Assembly: GCA_026414955.1 (NCBI GenBank)
Contig: JAOAIA010000005.1
Coordinates: 1-35,227, forward strand
Origin: Candidatus Bipolaricaulota bacterium
GTDB taxonomy: Bacteria; Bipolaricaulota; Bipolaricaulia; RBG-16-55-9; DRXL01
DNA length: 35,227 nucleotides
Direction of reading: 5' to 3'
Below, one piece after another: positions 15,229-23,084 of the stretch (the first letter of the stretch is position 1; every line of letters starts with the position of its first letter). A program made the position numbers and the translations under genes. The notes under the pieces are model-generated. The model worked only from the letters and a program-made list of their open reading frames with translations. It did not search any database and was not told the origin of the DNA.

Positions 15229-17436
15229 ATGCAGAAGTCTCATCTGCTTGTCGCTCTTGGTGTTCTCGCGTTCTTCTTGATTGGGTCGGCTCCTTCGAGT
15301 TTTTCTGATGGTTGGCCCGTTCCCCCAAAGCCATCGGTCTACCATCCGAAGATCGAGACGGCGTTGCTTTTAGAAAGTTCGCGGGGTCGTGGGTTCACGG
15401 GTTCAGAACCCTTGAACTCGAGAACTTTCGAACCCATGAACCTCACGGTTGTCATCGAGAGCGAGCGCTCACTTAACGAGTCTCTTTTGGCTCGCTTTGG
15501 CGCTCGCATCGAAGCCCGTGCGGGAAATCTCTCGCGGGTGCGCGTCCCCGCGGAGAATCTTCGAGCGCTCGCCGAGAGCGTCCCTGAAATTTCGTTCATT
15601 CGTCGTCCGCGATCTCTGGTCGCTTTAGGCACGCGCGCGAGCGAGGGGGTCGTGCCCACCGGCGCACTCTTGCTCCAAGGAGCCGGCTGGCGCGGCCAAG
15701 ATATCAAGATCGCCGTAATAGACTTAGGCTTTGCCCAGCTCAGCCGCGCGAAAAAATCTAAAATTATTCATCCCAACGTCATCGTGGACGAGCACGATTA
15801 CACCGACACGGGCTTGGAGACCGGAACTGCTCACGGCACGGGCGTCGCGGAGATCATTCACGCCATGGCTCCACAAGCCTGGCTTTATCTGAAGAAAGTC
15901 GCCGACGAGATTGATCTCGCCAAGGCTGTGAATGACGCGATCGCTCAAGGCGTGCAGATCATCAATTATTCTGTCGGCGTCGCCAACGCGAACTTCGGCG
16001 ACGGCACAGGGATCGTCGCGGAGCTTGCGGATCGCGCCCGCGCCCACGGGATCTTGTGGGTCAACGCGGCGGGCAACCACGCGCAAAGCCACTGGATGGG
16101 CACCTTCAGCGATAGAGACTATAACGGCTGGCTGGAATTTGCCCCCGGCAGGGAAGAGCTTCTCATCAAAGCCGACTTCCCCGGCTCGATTGAACTCTAT
16201 CTGACATGGGACGACTGGCCGCGCACCGCGCAAGATTTCGATCTCTTTCTCTACGACGCCCAAGGGCGCCTCGTGACAAGCTCGCAAAACTACCAGACGG
16301 GTTCGGAAGAGCCAACCGAGCAGATCGAATACGTCGCGTGGGCGCCGGGGACGTATCGGGCACGCGTCCTGGCGCGTCGCGTCTCAAAAACGAACATCCG
16401 ACTGAAGATCTTCAATCTCAGCCAACAAGCTCTCGACCCGAATGTCCCCGCAGGGAGCATTCTGACCCCGGCGGACGCGCGCGGCGCTCTTGCCGTCGGG
16501 GCGATCAGTGTGCGCAATTGGAAGACCGGCCCGCAGGAGCCGTTCAGCTCCCAAGGGCCGACCAGTGACGGAAGAATCAAACCCGATATCGCTGGGCCGG
16601 ATGGCGTCTCGAGCTTTGCCCTCACGTATTTCCCTGGGACGTCGGCGTCGGCGCCGCATGTAGCCGGCGCTGCAGCACTCTTGCTCTCTCAACATCCTAA
16701 TTGGACAGCCGATCAACTTCAAAGCGCCCTCGAAGCCCAAGCGATAGATATGGGCGTTCCGGGCAAAGACAATATCTATGGCGCGGGCAGACTCGATCTC
16801 TCGCTAGGGACGATCCAAGCGCGGCGCACGATCTCGCCCAAGCAAGCCAAGCCCGGCGATCTCATCACAGTCACTATCGCAGCGACGATGCCAATGGGGC
16901 TGTTTGGAGGCTTGGAGCTGCGCGAAGCTTTCCCCTCACCCCTGCTCCCCTCTCCCTCGCAGGGGAGAGGGGCTGGGGGTGAGGGTGCAGAGATATGCCA
17001 GCTCCAGAACGAAAACGATTATCTCTGCATCTGGCCCGTCGTCCACCCCGGCGAGACCAAAGCTTTTATATACGAGCTGCGCGTGCCGGAGACAGCTCAC
17101 TCAGGCGTCTATCGCTGGTCGGGCACGGTGAACACTATCGCCATCGCAGGCGACAATGCGATCACGATAGAGTCTCCCAAAGAGATGGTGACCGTGACGC
17201 TCGCCTATCAGCGAGACATGGTGCGCGTACAGCTCTCGGCGCCCGTCGAGATGGCGCGACTTCGTATCTACGATCTGAAGGGGGCTGTGCTCCTTGAAGC
17301 AGTCACTCAGAACAGCGCACTGCTCGCATGGCGCCCCCAGCGTCGCGCCAACGGCGTCTATCTCTACGTTCTGGAGATCGTGCAAGACGGACGGATCACT
17401 CAGCGCAAGCTTGGCAAATTCGTCGTGCTCAAATAA
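15229..17436 (+). CDS. Exported subtilisin-family (S8) serine protease with C-terminal sorting-like domain
   Basis: 735 residues. A Sec signal peptide (about 1-26) and an I9-like propeptide region (about 70-130) precede the S8 domain. Catalytic D165 is in AVIDLGF, H202 in TAHGTGVAE, the oxyanion Asn in VNAAGNHA and S472 in GTSASAPHVAGAA, so the triad is complete. A beta-domain of about 120 residues is inserted between Asn and Ser. After the protease domain come a beta-sandwich and a terminal domain (about 660-735: LRIYDLKGAVLLEA, GVYLYVLEI, KFVVLK) like FlgD-Ig or type IX sorting domains; that match is by pattern only. Palindromic repeats are translated in frame at residues 49-72 and 569-586. 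GGAG precedes the ATG. It probably processes surface proteins or degrades extracellular protein. Confidence 0.92.
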   Translation: MQKSHLLVALGVLAFFLIGSAPSSFSDGWPVPPKPSVYHPKIETALLLESSRGRGFTGSEPLNSRTFEPMNLTVVIESERSLNESLLARFGARIEARAGNLSRVRVPAENLRALAESVPEISFIRRPRSLVALGTRASEGVVPTGALLLQGAGWRGQDIKIAVIDLGFAQLSRAKKSKIIHPNVIVDEHDYTDTGLETGTAHGTGVAEIIHAMAPQAWLYLKKVADEIDLAKAVNDAIAQGVQIINYSVGVANANFGDGTGIVAELADRARAHGILWVNAAGNHAQSHWMGTFSDRDYNGWLEFAPGREELLIKADFPGSIELYLTWDDWPRTAQDFDLFLYDAQGRLVTSSQNYQTGSEEPTEQIEYVAWAPGTYRARVLARRVSKTNIRLKIFNLSQQALDPNVPAGSILTPADARGALAVGAISVRNWKTGPQEPFSSQGPTSDGRIKPDIAGPDGVSSFALTYFPGTSASAPHVAGAAALLLSQHPNWTADQLQSALEAQAIDMGVPGKDNIYGAGRLDLSLGTIQARRTISPKQAKPGDLITVTIAATMPMGLFGGLELREAFPSPLLPSPSQGRGAGGEGAEICQLQNENDYLCIWPVVHPGETKAFIYELRVPETAHSGVYRWSGTVNTIAIAGDNAITIESPKEMVTVTLAYQRDMVRVQLSAPVEMARLRIYDLKGAVLLEAVTQNSALLAWRPQRRANGVYLYVLEIVQDGRITQRKLGKFVVLK
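15373..15442. repeat. GGGTTC-type palindrome, in frame in the protease propeptide region
   Basis: GAAAGTTC (15373-15380) pairs with GAACTTTC (15422-15429), and inside them GGGTTC (15399-15404) pairs with GAACCC (15406-15411). The element adds about 24 residues between the signal peptide and the propeptide without changing frame. Only one copy of this family is in the window. Confidence 0.7.
16934..16984. repeat. CCTCACCCC palindrome, in frame in the protease
   Basis: CCTCACCCCTGCTCCCCTCTCC (left arm) pairs with the complementary GGGAGAGGGGCTGGGGGTGAGG (right arm) around CTCGCAG. It is translated as a Ser/Pro/Gly-rich stretch between the S8 domain and the terminal beta-domains. Same family as 8621 and 22442. 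Confidence 0.88.
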
Positions 17437-17445
17437 AATAAACTC

Positions 17446-18264
17446 ATGACGATCTCGCAGCTTCAGCAAAAAGCAAAAGAGCTTCGGCGCGCGGTCGTAG
17501 AGATGGTCGCCCAAGCCGGCTCCGGGCACCCCGGCGGGGCGCTGGGTTCTGCTGATCTGCTCACGGTGCTCTACTATAAATATCTTCGCGTGCGACCTCA
17601 AGAACCCCGTTGGTCGGATCGTGACCGCTTCGTGCTCAGCAACGGGCATATCTGCCCGATACTCTACGCGATCTTGGCCGACCAGGGCTTCTTTCCCAAA
17701 GAAGAGCTGAAGAATTTACGAAAGCTCGGCTCGATCCTGCAGGGCCATCCCAGCTTGGCGTTCAAGACACCGGGGATAGAACATTCTGGGGGCTCGCTCG
17801 GATTGGGGCTTTCTGTGTCAGTCGGCATGGCGCTGGCAGCCAAGCTCGATAAAAGAGACTATAAAATCTACTGTCTCATCAGCGATGGGGAGTGCCAAGA
17901 GGGCCAGACCTGGGAGGCCGCGACGGCTGCCGTGCACTATAAGTTAGACAATCTCTGCGCGATGCTCGACCGCAACGGCACACAAATTGACGGGCGCACC
18001 GAAGAGATCATGAAGATCGAACCCATCGCTGAGAAATGGCGCACGTTCGGCTGGAATACTCTCGAGATTGACGGACACAACTACGAGCAGATTATCTCAG
18101 CGTTCGAGCAGTTCTTAAAAAACCAGGGCACAGGGCGCCCGACGATGATCGTCGCTCGGACTGTGATTGGGAAAGGCGTCTCGTTCATGGAAGGGGACTA
18201 TCACTGGCATCACGGCGCGCCCACGCCCCAGCAGCTTGAGCAAGCTCTCAAAGAGTTGACTTAG
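17446..18264 (+). CDS. Transketolase, N-terminal subunit (split type)
   Basis: 272 residues, the length of the thiamine-diphosphate-binding half of split transketolases. QAGSGHPGGALGSADLL (24-40), the SNGH motif, LQGHPS, GSLGLGLSVSVGMALA and the ThDP/metal motif GDGECQEG-type ISDGECQEGQTWEA through DRNGTQIDG are all present. It transfers two-carbon units between sugar phosphates in the pentose phosphate pathway, but needs the C-terminal pyrimidine-binding half, which usually follows directly and is absent here. The gene starts nine bases after the protease stop with no Shine-Dalgarno site. Its TAG stop is completed by the first base of a repeat. Confidence 0.95.
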   Translation: MTISQLQQKAKELRRAVVEMVAQAGSGHPGGALGSADLLTVLYYKYLRVRPQEPRWSDRDRFVLSNGHICPILYAILADQGFFPKEELKNLRKLGSILQGHPSLAFKTPGIEHSGGSLGLGLSVSVGMALAAKLDKRDYKIYCLISDGECQEGQTWEAATAAVHYKLDNLCAMLDRNGTQIDGRTEEIMKIEPIAEKWRTFGWNTLEIDGHNYEQIISAFEQFLKNQGTGRPTMIVARTVIGKGVSFMEGDYHWHHGAPTPQQLEQALKELT

Positions 18265-18331
18265 AATCACGGAAAGCACAGAATGAGCCACGGAGCACAC
18301 GGAAAACAGCTTTCAGTGCCCTCTGTGATTC
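18264..18331. repeat. GAATCACGG-type palindromic repeat, copy 2
   Basis: It begins with the G of the transketolase TAG stop (TTAGAATCACGG) and ends CTGTGATTC. The left end GAATCACGGAAAGCACAGAA and the right CAGTGCCCTCTGTGATTC pair imperfectly. It lies between two convergent genes, where a hairpin could end transcripts from either side. Confidence 0.85.
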
Positions 18332-18419
18332 ACACACCTCTGAACACACAAGCTCCTGTTGTTAGGATCGGGAAAGCTTCTGTTGCCGTCGCCTCGAGCT
18401 GTTTTCTTCTGATCTGCAG

Positions 18420-20015
18420 TTATCTGCGGCTGATCATACAAACCCCTGGCCCTGTGATGATCTCAAAGCTTCCCGCAGTGTCTTGGACAGTTACGATAGT
18501 ATTGCGAAAACGCCCAAGTACCAATTCAGGGAATTCCCCGATGAGGATCACCCTTCCCGTCTCATTGTGCGCTTGGGTGCAGATGATCGTCTCGGAGTCA
18601 TCGCCGGCATCGCCAGCCCGCACAATGAACGTATCGTTCCCGCCACCACCAATGAGAACATCTGAATCTAAGCCACCATCAATGATATCGTTGCCGGTGC
18701 CACCGTCGAGGGTATCACTGCCATCGTTGCCCCGCAGCATATCGTTGCCAGAACCGCCGTACAGCTCGTCATCGTCCGCTCCACCAAGGAGAACATCCCG
18801 GCCAGAGCCGCCTTGCAACAAGTCATCCCCCTTGTTGCCCTCGAGATGATCGTTGCCAGTGCCCCCGTCAATGACATCATTGTCATCCTCACCATAGAGG
18901 GTGTCGTTCCCCGATTCGCCGTAGATGGTGTCATCACCTTTTCTCCCGTAGATAGTATCCCGGCCGGTAGCGCGCCAGCCGCCAAAACTGTCATCCCCGT
19001 AGATTTGGTCATCGTCATCACTGCCTATAATGAAGTCGTTGCCACACCGCGATGACGAACAGGCATTAGGCCCATCATCAGATATGCCGTTGCCGTCACC
19101 ACGAATGACCGACTCTTCGCATCTCTGAATGATATTGTCTTGCGAAGTTCCTTCACACCCCTCGGGAGGGAGAGTAGGGCGTGCCGTAAACGTGGCCGTG
19201 ACGGACTTGTTGGCGTCCATAGTGACTGTGCAGGTGCCCCGACCACCGCAAGCTCCACTCCAGCCTCTGAAAGTTGAGCCGGAGTCCGCAGTAGCTGTCA
19301 AAGTGACGGTAGTGGGAGGAGTAGTGGCAGCATAGCTCGCTGTGCACGCAGTGCCGCAATTGATCTTTCCGTCATTGCTGGTTACGGTGCCGCTGCCGGT
19401 GCCAGCTTTGGTCACGGTGAGAGTAAAGGCTCGCGTGAAAGTTGCGGTGACTGACTTGTCAGCATCCATAATGACCTCGCAGGTAGTAGCCGTGCCCGTG
19501 CAAGCCCCGCTCCAGCCGGTGAAGATCGAGCCGGAGTCTGCCGTGGCCGTTAGCCTGACTCTCGTGCCTGAGGCGTAGCTCTCTGAGCAGTCTGTGCCGC
19601 AATTGATCCCCGCCGGACTACTTGTGACCGTGCCGCTCCCTGTACCGGCCTTCGTCACTGTGAGCGTGAACGTGGGGACAAGCGTAAAGGTCGCGGTGAC
19701 TGACTTGTTAGCATTCATAACGACCGTACAGGTAAGGGCTGTACCGCTGCAGTCTCCGCCCCAACCCCCGAAGGTTGACCCTGGACTGGGTGTCGCCGTC
19801 AGCGTCACTGTGGTATTGAGGGAGAATTGGGCCGAGCAGGCGGTGCCACAGTTGATCCCCGCGGGGCTGCTAGTGACTGTGCCACTTCCTGTGCCGGTCT
19901 TCGTCACCGTCAGCGTAACGAGCACTTGAGAGACCACTGAGCTAGTGTTGAGCAAGAGAGCCAGTGCCGTACATCCAACCAGTACCCAGAGCCTCCTCCA
20001 ATATCTAGCTGCCAT
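18420..20015 (-). CDS. Exported protein with three InlB-type repeats and RTX calcium repeats
   Basis: 531 residues. A signal peptide (about 1-29, ending SSVVSQ) is followed by three tandem repeats of about 80 residues (roughly 33-112, 114-193, 194-275), each with LTVTKxGTGSGTVTS, a Cys pair, GWSGAC-type core and DKSVTATFT end, as in the divergent InlB B-repeat family. Each holds conserved Cys pairs that could form disulphides. About 12-15 nonapeptide-like RTX units (GGxGNDxLxG, around 310-455) follow and should bind calcium in a parallel beta-roll, then a short C-terminal domain. RTX proteins are commonly secreted by type I systems, but this one has a Sec signal and no type I genes are near. 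AAGGAGG precedes the ATG. No catalytic domain was seen; an adhesive or structural surface role is inferred. Confidence 0.9.
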   Translation of the reverse strand: MAARYWRRLWVLVGCTALALLLNTSSVVSQVLVTLTVTKTGTGSGTVTSSPAGINCGTACSAQFSLNTTVTLTATPSPGSTFGGWGGDCSGTALTCTVVMNANKSVTATFTLVPTFTLTVTKAGTGSGTVTSSPAGINCGTDCSESYASGTRVRLTATADSGSIFTGWSGACTGTATTCEVIMDADKSVTATFTRAFTLTVTKAGTGSGTVTSNDGKINCGTACTASYAATTPPTTVTLTATADSGSTFRGWSGACGGRGTCTVTMDANKSVTATFTARPTLPPEGCEGTSQDNIIQRCEESVIRGDGNGISDDGPNACSSSRCGNDFIIGSDDDDQIYGDDSFGGWRATGRDTIYGRKGDDTIYGESGNDTLYGEDDNDVIDGGTGNDHLEGNKGDDLLQGGSGRDVLLGGADDDELYGGSGNDMLRGNDGSDTLDGGTGNDIIDGGLDSDVLIGGGGNDTFIVRAGDAGDDSETIICTQAHNETGRVILIGEFPELVLGRFRNTIVTVQDTAGSFEIITGPGVCMISRR

Positions 20016-20057
20016 AAGACCTCCTTCTCTGTGGAAGGCTGCTCTTCACTATGCAAA

Positions 20058-20086
20058 ATTATAGTCAAACGCTCCAACTTTGTGAA
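20058..20086 (-). promoter_or_regulatory. Promoter of the RTX protein gene
   Basis: TTCACA (20086-20081) and TATAAT (20063-20058) on the minus strand are separated by 17 bases. Transcription would start about 35 bases upstream of the ATG at 20015, which carries a strong Shine-Dalgarno site. Confidence 0.7.
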
Positions 20087-20149
20087 GTCAGATCGCTCAC
20101 GAAGCATTATATCGGCTGTGATCCCCTAGAACGGTAATACATATCACCG

Positions 20150-20566
20150 TTAACGTTTTCTCCGACCACGCTCTCGCAAGGCGCGACGCACACGCCTCTT
20201 AAGGGCTGTTTTCTCACCCTGCTTCGCCCTTGGAGAGCCAGCTTTCTGAGCGCGAGCCTTCCTGGACACGATCAGTTCGTGACTATCGGACGGGCGCGCC
20301 CGCCCAATCGAAAGTGCTCCTACCGGCAATCTCCCAACTACCCCAACGACACACTCGCGCCCGTTGGTCTGCATACAAATTAAATACTCAGTCTGAAAGT
20401 CTGGATGCGCCAAAAGCCCTGCGATGACCGTCGGCTCATAGCTGGAAACCCATATACGCCGATCCCCTGCGGTGAAGTGCAACGCCGTCTCGTTCTCGCG
20501 GGGATCGGCGGTGGGATCGGCGCAGATCGGCTCTCCCCGGTAGCGTTTGCGCGTCTTGTAGATCAC
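20150..20566 (-). CDS. Unknown 138-residue protein with very basic C-terminus
   Basis: A GTG-started frame with two parts: residues 1-90 look like a small folded domain (AGDRRIWVSSYEPTVIAGLL, then YLICMQTNGRECVVGVVGRL), and residues 91-138 are strongly basic (KARAQKAG, KTALKRRVRRALRERGRRKR), as in proteins that bind nucleic acid. No family was recognised and there is no signal peptide. A promoter (TTGCGT, 16 bases, TAATAT) lies just upstream, and an AGGGAC-like sequence precedes the GTG. It is divergent from the propeller gene, with a repeat copy between them. The Arg/Lys-rich tail and isolation suggest a DNA- or RNA-associated orphan, but that is only a guess. Confidence 0.6.
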   Translation of the reverse strand: MIYKTRKRYRGEPICADPTADPRENETALHFTAGDRRIWVSSYEPTVIAGLLAHPDFQTEYLICMQTNGRECVVGVVGRLPVGALSIGRARPSDSHELIVSRKARAQKAGSPRAKQGEKTALKRRVRRALRERGRRKR

Positions 20567-20595
20567 TCGAGATCGTCCCTTTCACTCCCATGGCA

Positions 20596-20623
20596 ATATT
20601 ACCCCAAAATCATAAAGACGCAA
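20596..20623 (-). promoter_or_regulatory. Promoter of the 20150 gene
   Basis: TTGCGT (20623-20618) and TAATAT (20601-20596) on the minus strand are 16 bases apart, about 30 bases before the GTG start. Confidence 0.6.
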
Positions 20624-20640
20624 ATCTGAAGTCGAAGTTT

Positions 20641-20711
20641 GAATCACGGAAAGCACAGAAGAAGCCACGGATGACACGGAAACGACTTTCATTCCGTGCT
20701 TTCCGTGATTC
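20641..20711. repeat. GAATCACGG-type palindromic repeat, copy 3
   Basis: GAATCACGGAAAGCAC at the left is the exact complement of GTGCTTTCCGTGATTC at the right, around about 38 bases. It separates the promoters of two divergent genes and is the cleanest palindromic copy in the window. Confidence 0.9.
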
Positions 20712-20722
20712 TAAGATCTCCC

Positions 20723-20751
20723 TTGCTCAAGCTATCCGCATTTGCTAAAGT
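20723..20751 (+). promoter_or_regulatory. Promoter of the propeller gene, near leaderless
   Basis: TTGCTC (20723-20728) and TAAAGT (20746-20751) are 17 bases apart. The ATG at 20761 is only nine bases after the -10, so the transcript leader would be a few bases at most; no Shine-Dalgarno site is present. Confidence 0.65.
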
Positions 20752-20760
20752 AAAAAGCGT

Positions 20761-22035
20761 ATGCAACTGACACGACGCGCGTTCCTTCGTGCGGCTGCTG
20801 GGACAATCTACACGCTGACAATAAGCTGGGCTGCGCAAGCACAGGCCCAGACGCCCCCAAGCGATTGGCCCATGTTCCGCCGCGATCTCTTGCACACGGG
20901 GAGAGCTACCAAAACGGGCAAGATCACGGCTCCCAAGGAACGCTGGAGCGCCTTCACGCGCGGCTTGGTCGAGTCGTCTGCTGCCGTGGGGGATATAGAC
21001 GGCGACGGCATCGTAGAAGTCGTCGTCGGCTCGTATGACGGCACGCTCTATGCGTATCATGGGCGCACTGGGGTTCTCAAATGGCGCTATGACACGAGAG
21101 ACTGGGTCTACTCTTCCCCAGCAGTTGCCGACGCCGATGGCGATGGCCGACTCGAAGTGGCCATCGGCTCTCAAGATAAGAGCTTTGCGCTTCTGGACGG
21201 GCGCACCGGGCGCCCCAAATGGACGTTTCTCACCGAAGACGGCATTCTCTCTTCGCCCGCGATTGCCGACGTTGACGGCGACGGCAAGCCCGAGGTGATT
21301 GTTGGTTCAGAGCGCGTCTATGCGTTCGACGGGCGCAGCGGCTCAGTGAGATGGAGATTCCTCCCCGAATTTCCCGCGCGCTCCTCGCCCGCTATCGCAG
21401 ATATTGACGGCGACGGCAAGCCTGAAGTCGTCATCGGTTCTTTAGACGGAAAACTCTACGCGCTCGATGGACGGACGGGGACAGCGAAATGGGCTTTTAA
21501 CACCGGCGGCCCCGTCGAATCATCCCCAGCAATCAGCGACCTCGATGGCGACGGCAGGCTCGAAGTCGCCGTTGGCTCCAGCAAGCGTGGCGTCTTCTGT
21601 ATAGATGGGCGCACGGGACGACAGCGCTGGTTCTTTGAAGCAAGTCGCGAGCGCATCCCCTCGTCCCCAGCCATTGGCGACCTCGACGGCGACGGCAAGC
21701 TCGAAGTCGCCATCGGAACTAACGATCACAGAGTGCTCTCCCTGGCGGGCGCAGACGGAAAATTGAAATGGAGCTTTCTCACCAACGATCTGGTCGAGTC
21801 CTCCCCAGCGATTGCTGACATAGACAGCGACGGCAGACTCGAAGTTTTGATCGGCTCACACGACGGGAATCTCTATTGCTTAGATGGGCGCAGGGGCGTG
21901 CGCAAGTGGGCCTATCGCCCGCGCGCAGCAGCCCAATTCTTCGCGTCGCCGACGCTGGCTGATCTCGACGGCGACGGGCTTTTAGAGATTATTATCGGGA
22001 ACAACAACAGCGGGCTTTACGTCTTGGGTAGCTGA
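20761..22035 (+). CDS. Tat-exported eight-bladed FG-GAP/PQQ-like beta-propeller protein
   Basis: 424 residues with a twin-arginine signal (TRRAFLRAAAG at 4-14) and a hydrophobic core to about residue 30. Eight repeats of about 48 residues each hold SSPAIADxDGDGxxEVxxGS plus LYALDGRTGxxKWxF, which merges FG-GAP calcium loops (DIDGDG, DADGDG, DVDGDG, DIDGDG, DLDGDG, DLDGDG, DIDSDG, DLDGDG) with the W/G pattern of PQQ-type blades. It should fold as an eight-bladed calcium-bound propeller outside the cytoplasm. Such proteins bind ligands or act as dehydrogenase-like scaffolds; no PQQ-site residues were identified. The final 19 bases overlap the tsaE 3' end on the opposite strand. The near-identical repeats make collapse or expansion of units a possible assembly risk. 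Confidence 0.92.
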   Translation: MQLTRRAFLRAAAGTIYTLTISWAAQAQAQTPPSDWPMFRRDLLHTGRATKTGKITAPKERWSAFTRGLVESSAAVGDIDGDGIVEVVVGSYDGTLYAYHGRTGVLKWRYDTRDWVYSSPAVADADGDGRLEVAIGSQDKSFALLDGRTGRPKWTFLTEDGILSSPAIADVDGDGKPEVIVGSERVYAFDGRSGSVRWRFLPEFPARSSPAIADIDGDGKPEVVIGSLDGKLYALDGRTGTAKWAFNTGGPVESSPAISDLDGDGRLEVAVGSSKRGVFCIDGRTGRQRWFFEASRERIPSSPAIGDLDGDGKLEVAIGTNDHRVLSLAGADGKLKWSFLTNDLVESSPAIADIDSDGRLEVLIGSHDGNLYCLDGRRGVRKWAYRPRAAAQFFASPTLADLDGDGLLEIIIGNNNSGLYVLGS

Positions 22036-22487
22036 GGGCGCTCAACCCTAATGCGTCGCATCTGATTGGGCAAGAGTTCTATAGACACGCGCCAGCACCC
22101 CCAAGGCAGCAGCTTCTCCGTCTTCTCCCCCCACTCGATCACGGTGATCCCCGGGGAACGAACGGTATCTTCAAAGCCGATCTCGCGCAGCTCATCTAAA
22201 TTTTTGATTCTATACGCATCGAAGTGATAGAGCGAGATCCTTCCGTGATACTCGTGCATGAGCACGAACGTCGGCGAGCGCACTGGCTCAGTGATCCCCA
22301 GCCCCTGCGCCAATCCCTGTACAAACGTCGTCTTGCCGACCCCAAGCTCGCCGATGAGCAAGACGCAATCGCCGGGTTGGAGTTCTGAGACGAGCTGCGC
22401 GGCAAACCGGCGCGTCTCATCAGCGTTTGTCGAGACAAACTCCCCTCCCTGTGATGTCGGGAGGGGGCCGGGGGTGAGGTCAGGCAT
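22017..22487 (-). CDS. tsaE: tRNA threonylcarbamoyladenosine biosynthesis ATPase TsaE
   Basis: 156 residues. P-loop GELGVGKTT at 46-54, then the family hallmark SPTFVLMHEYHG and LYHFDAYR, followed by a conserved E-W-G-E near the end of the core. TsaE powers the TsaB-TsaD complex that makes t6A37 on ANN-decoding tRNAs. It starts one base inside the stop of the YkuK-like gene (TAATG), so the two are probably coupled. The first 16 residues (MPDLTPGPLPTSQGGE) are translated palindromic repeat; normal family members begin nearer the ADETRRFAAQL segment. A later start without the repeat is not available in this frame. The 3' end overlaps the propeller gene. Confidence 0.96.
   Translation of the reverse strand: MPDLTPGPLPTSQGGEFVSTNADETRRFAAQLVSELQPGDCVLLIGELGVGKTTFVQGLAQGLGITEPVRSPTFVLMHEYHGRISLYHFDAYRIKNLDELREIGFEDTVRSPGITVIEWGEKTEKLLPWGCWRVSIELLPNQMRRIRVERPQLPKT
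22442..22480. repeat. CCTC-rich palindrome at the TsaE N-terminus
   Basis: CCCCTCCC (22442-22449) pairs with GGGAGGGG (22459-22466), followed by the family's CCGGGGGTGAGGTC side. On the coding strand it supplies TsaE residues 3-15 after the ATG. The same element type occurs at 8621 and 16934. Confidence 0.85.
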
Positions 22488-22969
22488 TATGCGTGCTTAT
22501 CGGCAACACACGACGCCGCGTAGGAGTCGGGCTTGGTCTTGACAGGGAAGCCGCTGGCTATGATCATCCCCACGACCTCGTCAATGAGTTCTCTGGTGCG
22601 CCCGTTGCGCCCCACGTCCACGTGGATCTCCAAGTTATAATCGAGCAGGGTGCGCCGCTCCAGCTCCTCCATCAGATCTTTGGCTAATTCGAAGCTGAGC
22701 AACGCTTCCCGATAGATCTTCTGGCGCAATGTATAGATATTGCGCTCGCGAATGCGCCTCCAAAAATATCTTCCGCCCTTGCCCACCCGATGGATGATCA
22801 CTGCTGTGACGAAGTCCATCTCGCCGGGGCTGGAGTGCGAATCGCTGCCCACCACGATCTCGTAGCGCGTCTGGGGGTCTTCCTCCATGATGCGCACGAT
22901 CTCGTCTATGACTTGGTCGAAGTCGAGCTTGCCCATCGTGGGGCTGTAGAACCGCGCTGTCTTGAACAT
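22487..22969 (-). CDS. YkuK-like protein (DUF458, RNase H-like fold)
   Basis: 160 residues. FYSPTMGKLDFDQVIDEIVRIMEEDP, YEIVVGSDSHSS, the RYFWRRI region and LEIHVDVGRNGRTRELIDEVVG fit the Bacillus YkuK family, which has an RNase H-like fold with acidic residues at GSDSH, IHVDVG and a late PDSYAASCVADKHA. The molecular role is not settled. It is coupled to tsaE by a one-base overlap, with GGAGGAC near its start and a TATAAT promoter 27 bases before. The long 5' region beyond its promoter is the structured non-coding stretch listed separately. Confidence 0.9.
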   Translation of the reverse strand: MFKTARFYSPTMGKLDFDQVIDEIVRIMEEDPQTRYEIVVGSDSHSSPGEMDFVTAVIIHRVGKGGRYFWRRIRERNIYTLRQKIYREALLSFELAKDLMEELERRTLLDYNLEIHVDVGRNGRTRELIDEVVGMIIASGFPVKTKPDSYAASCVADKHA

Positions 22970-22995
22970 ACTGTCAGTCAGTCCTCCACAACGCT

Positions 22996-23025
22996 ATTAT
23001 ACTAAATTCTTGGGCACGATGTCAC
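22996..23025 (-). promoter_or_regulatory. Promoter of the YkuK-like/tsaE pair
   Basis: GTGACA (23025-23020) and TATAAT (23001-22996) on the minus strand are 18 bases apart, with a Shine-Dalgarno-like GGAGG between the -10 and the ATG at 22969. Confidence 0.65.
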
Positions 23026-23084
23026 CCGGAGCGGAGCGAAGGGTCTGGATTGAGGCGCGTTCTGAGGGGAAGGAGAGGCAGGGA

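Noticed and set aside
18283..19929. Plus-strand open frames opposite the RTX protein gene
   Set aside because: They mirror the repetitive minus-strand gene, have no start signals and no recognisable domains.
20761..22035. PQQ-dependent dehydrogenase
   Set aside because: Blades carry FG-GAP calcium loops and no recognisable PQQ-site or cytochrome motif, so only a propeller fold is supported.
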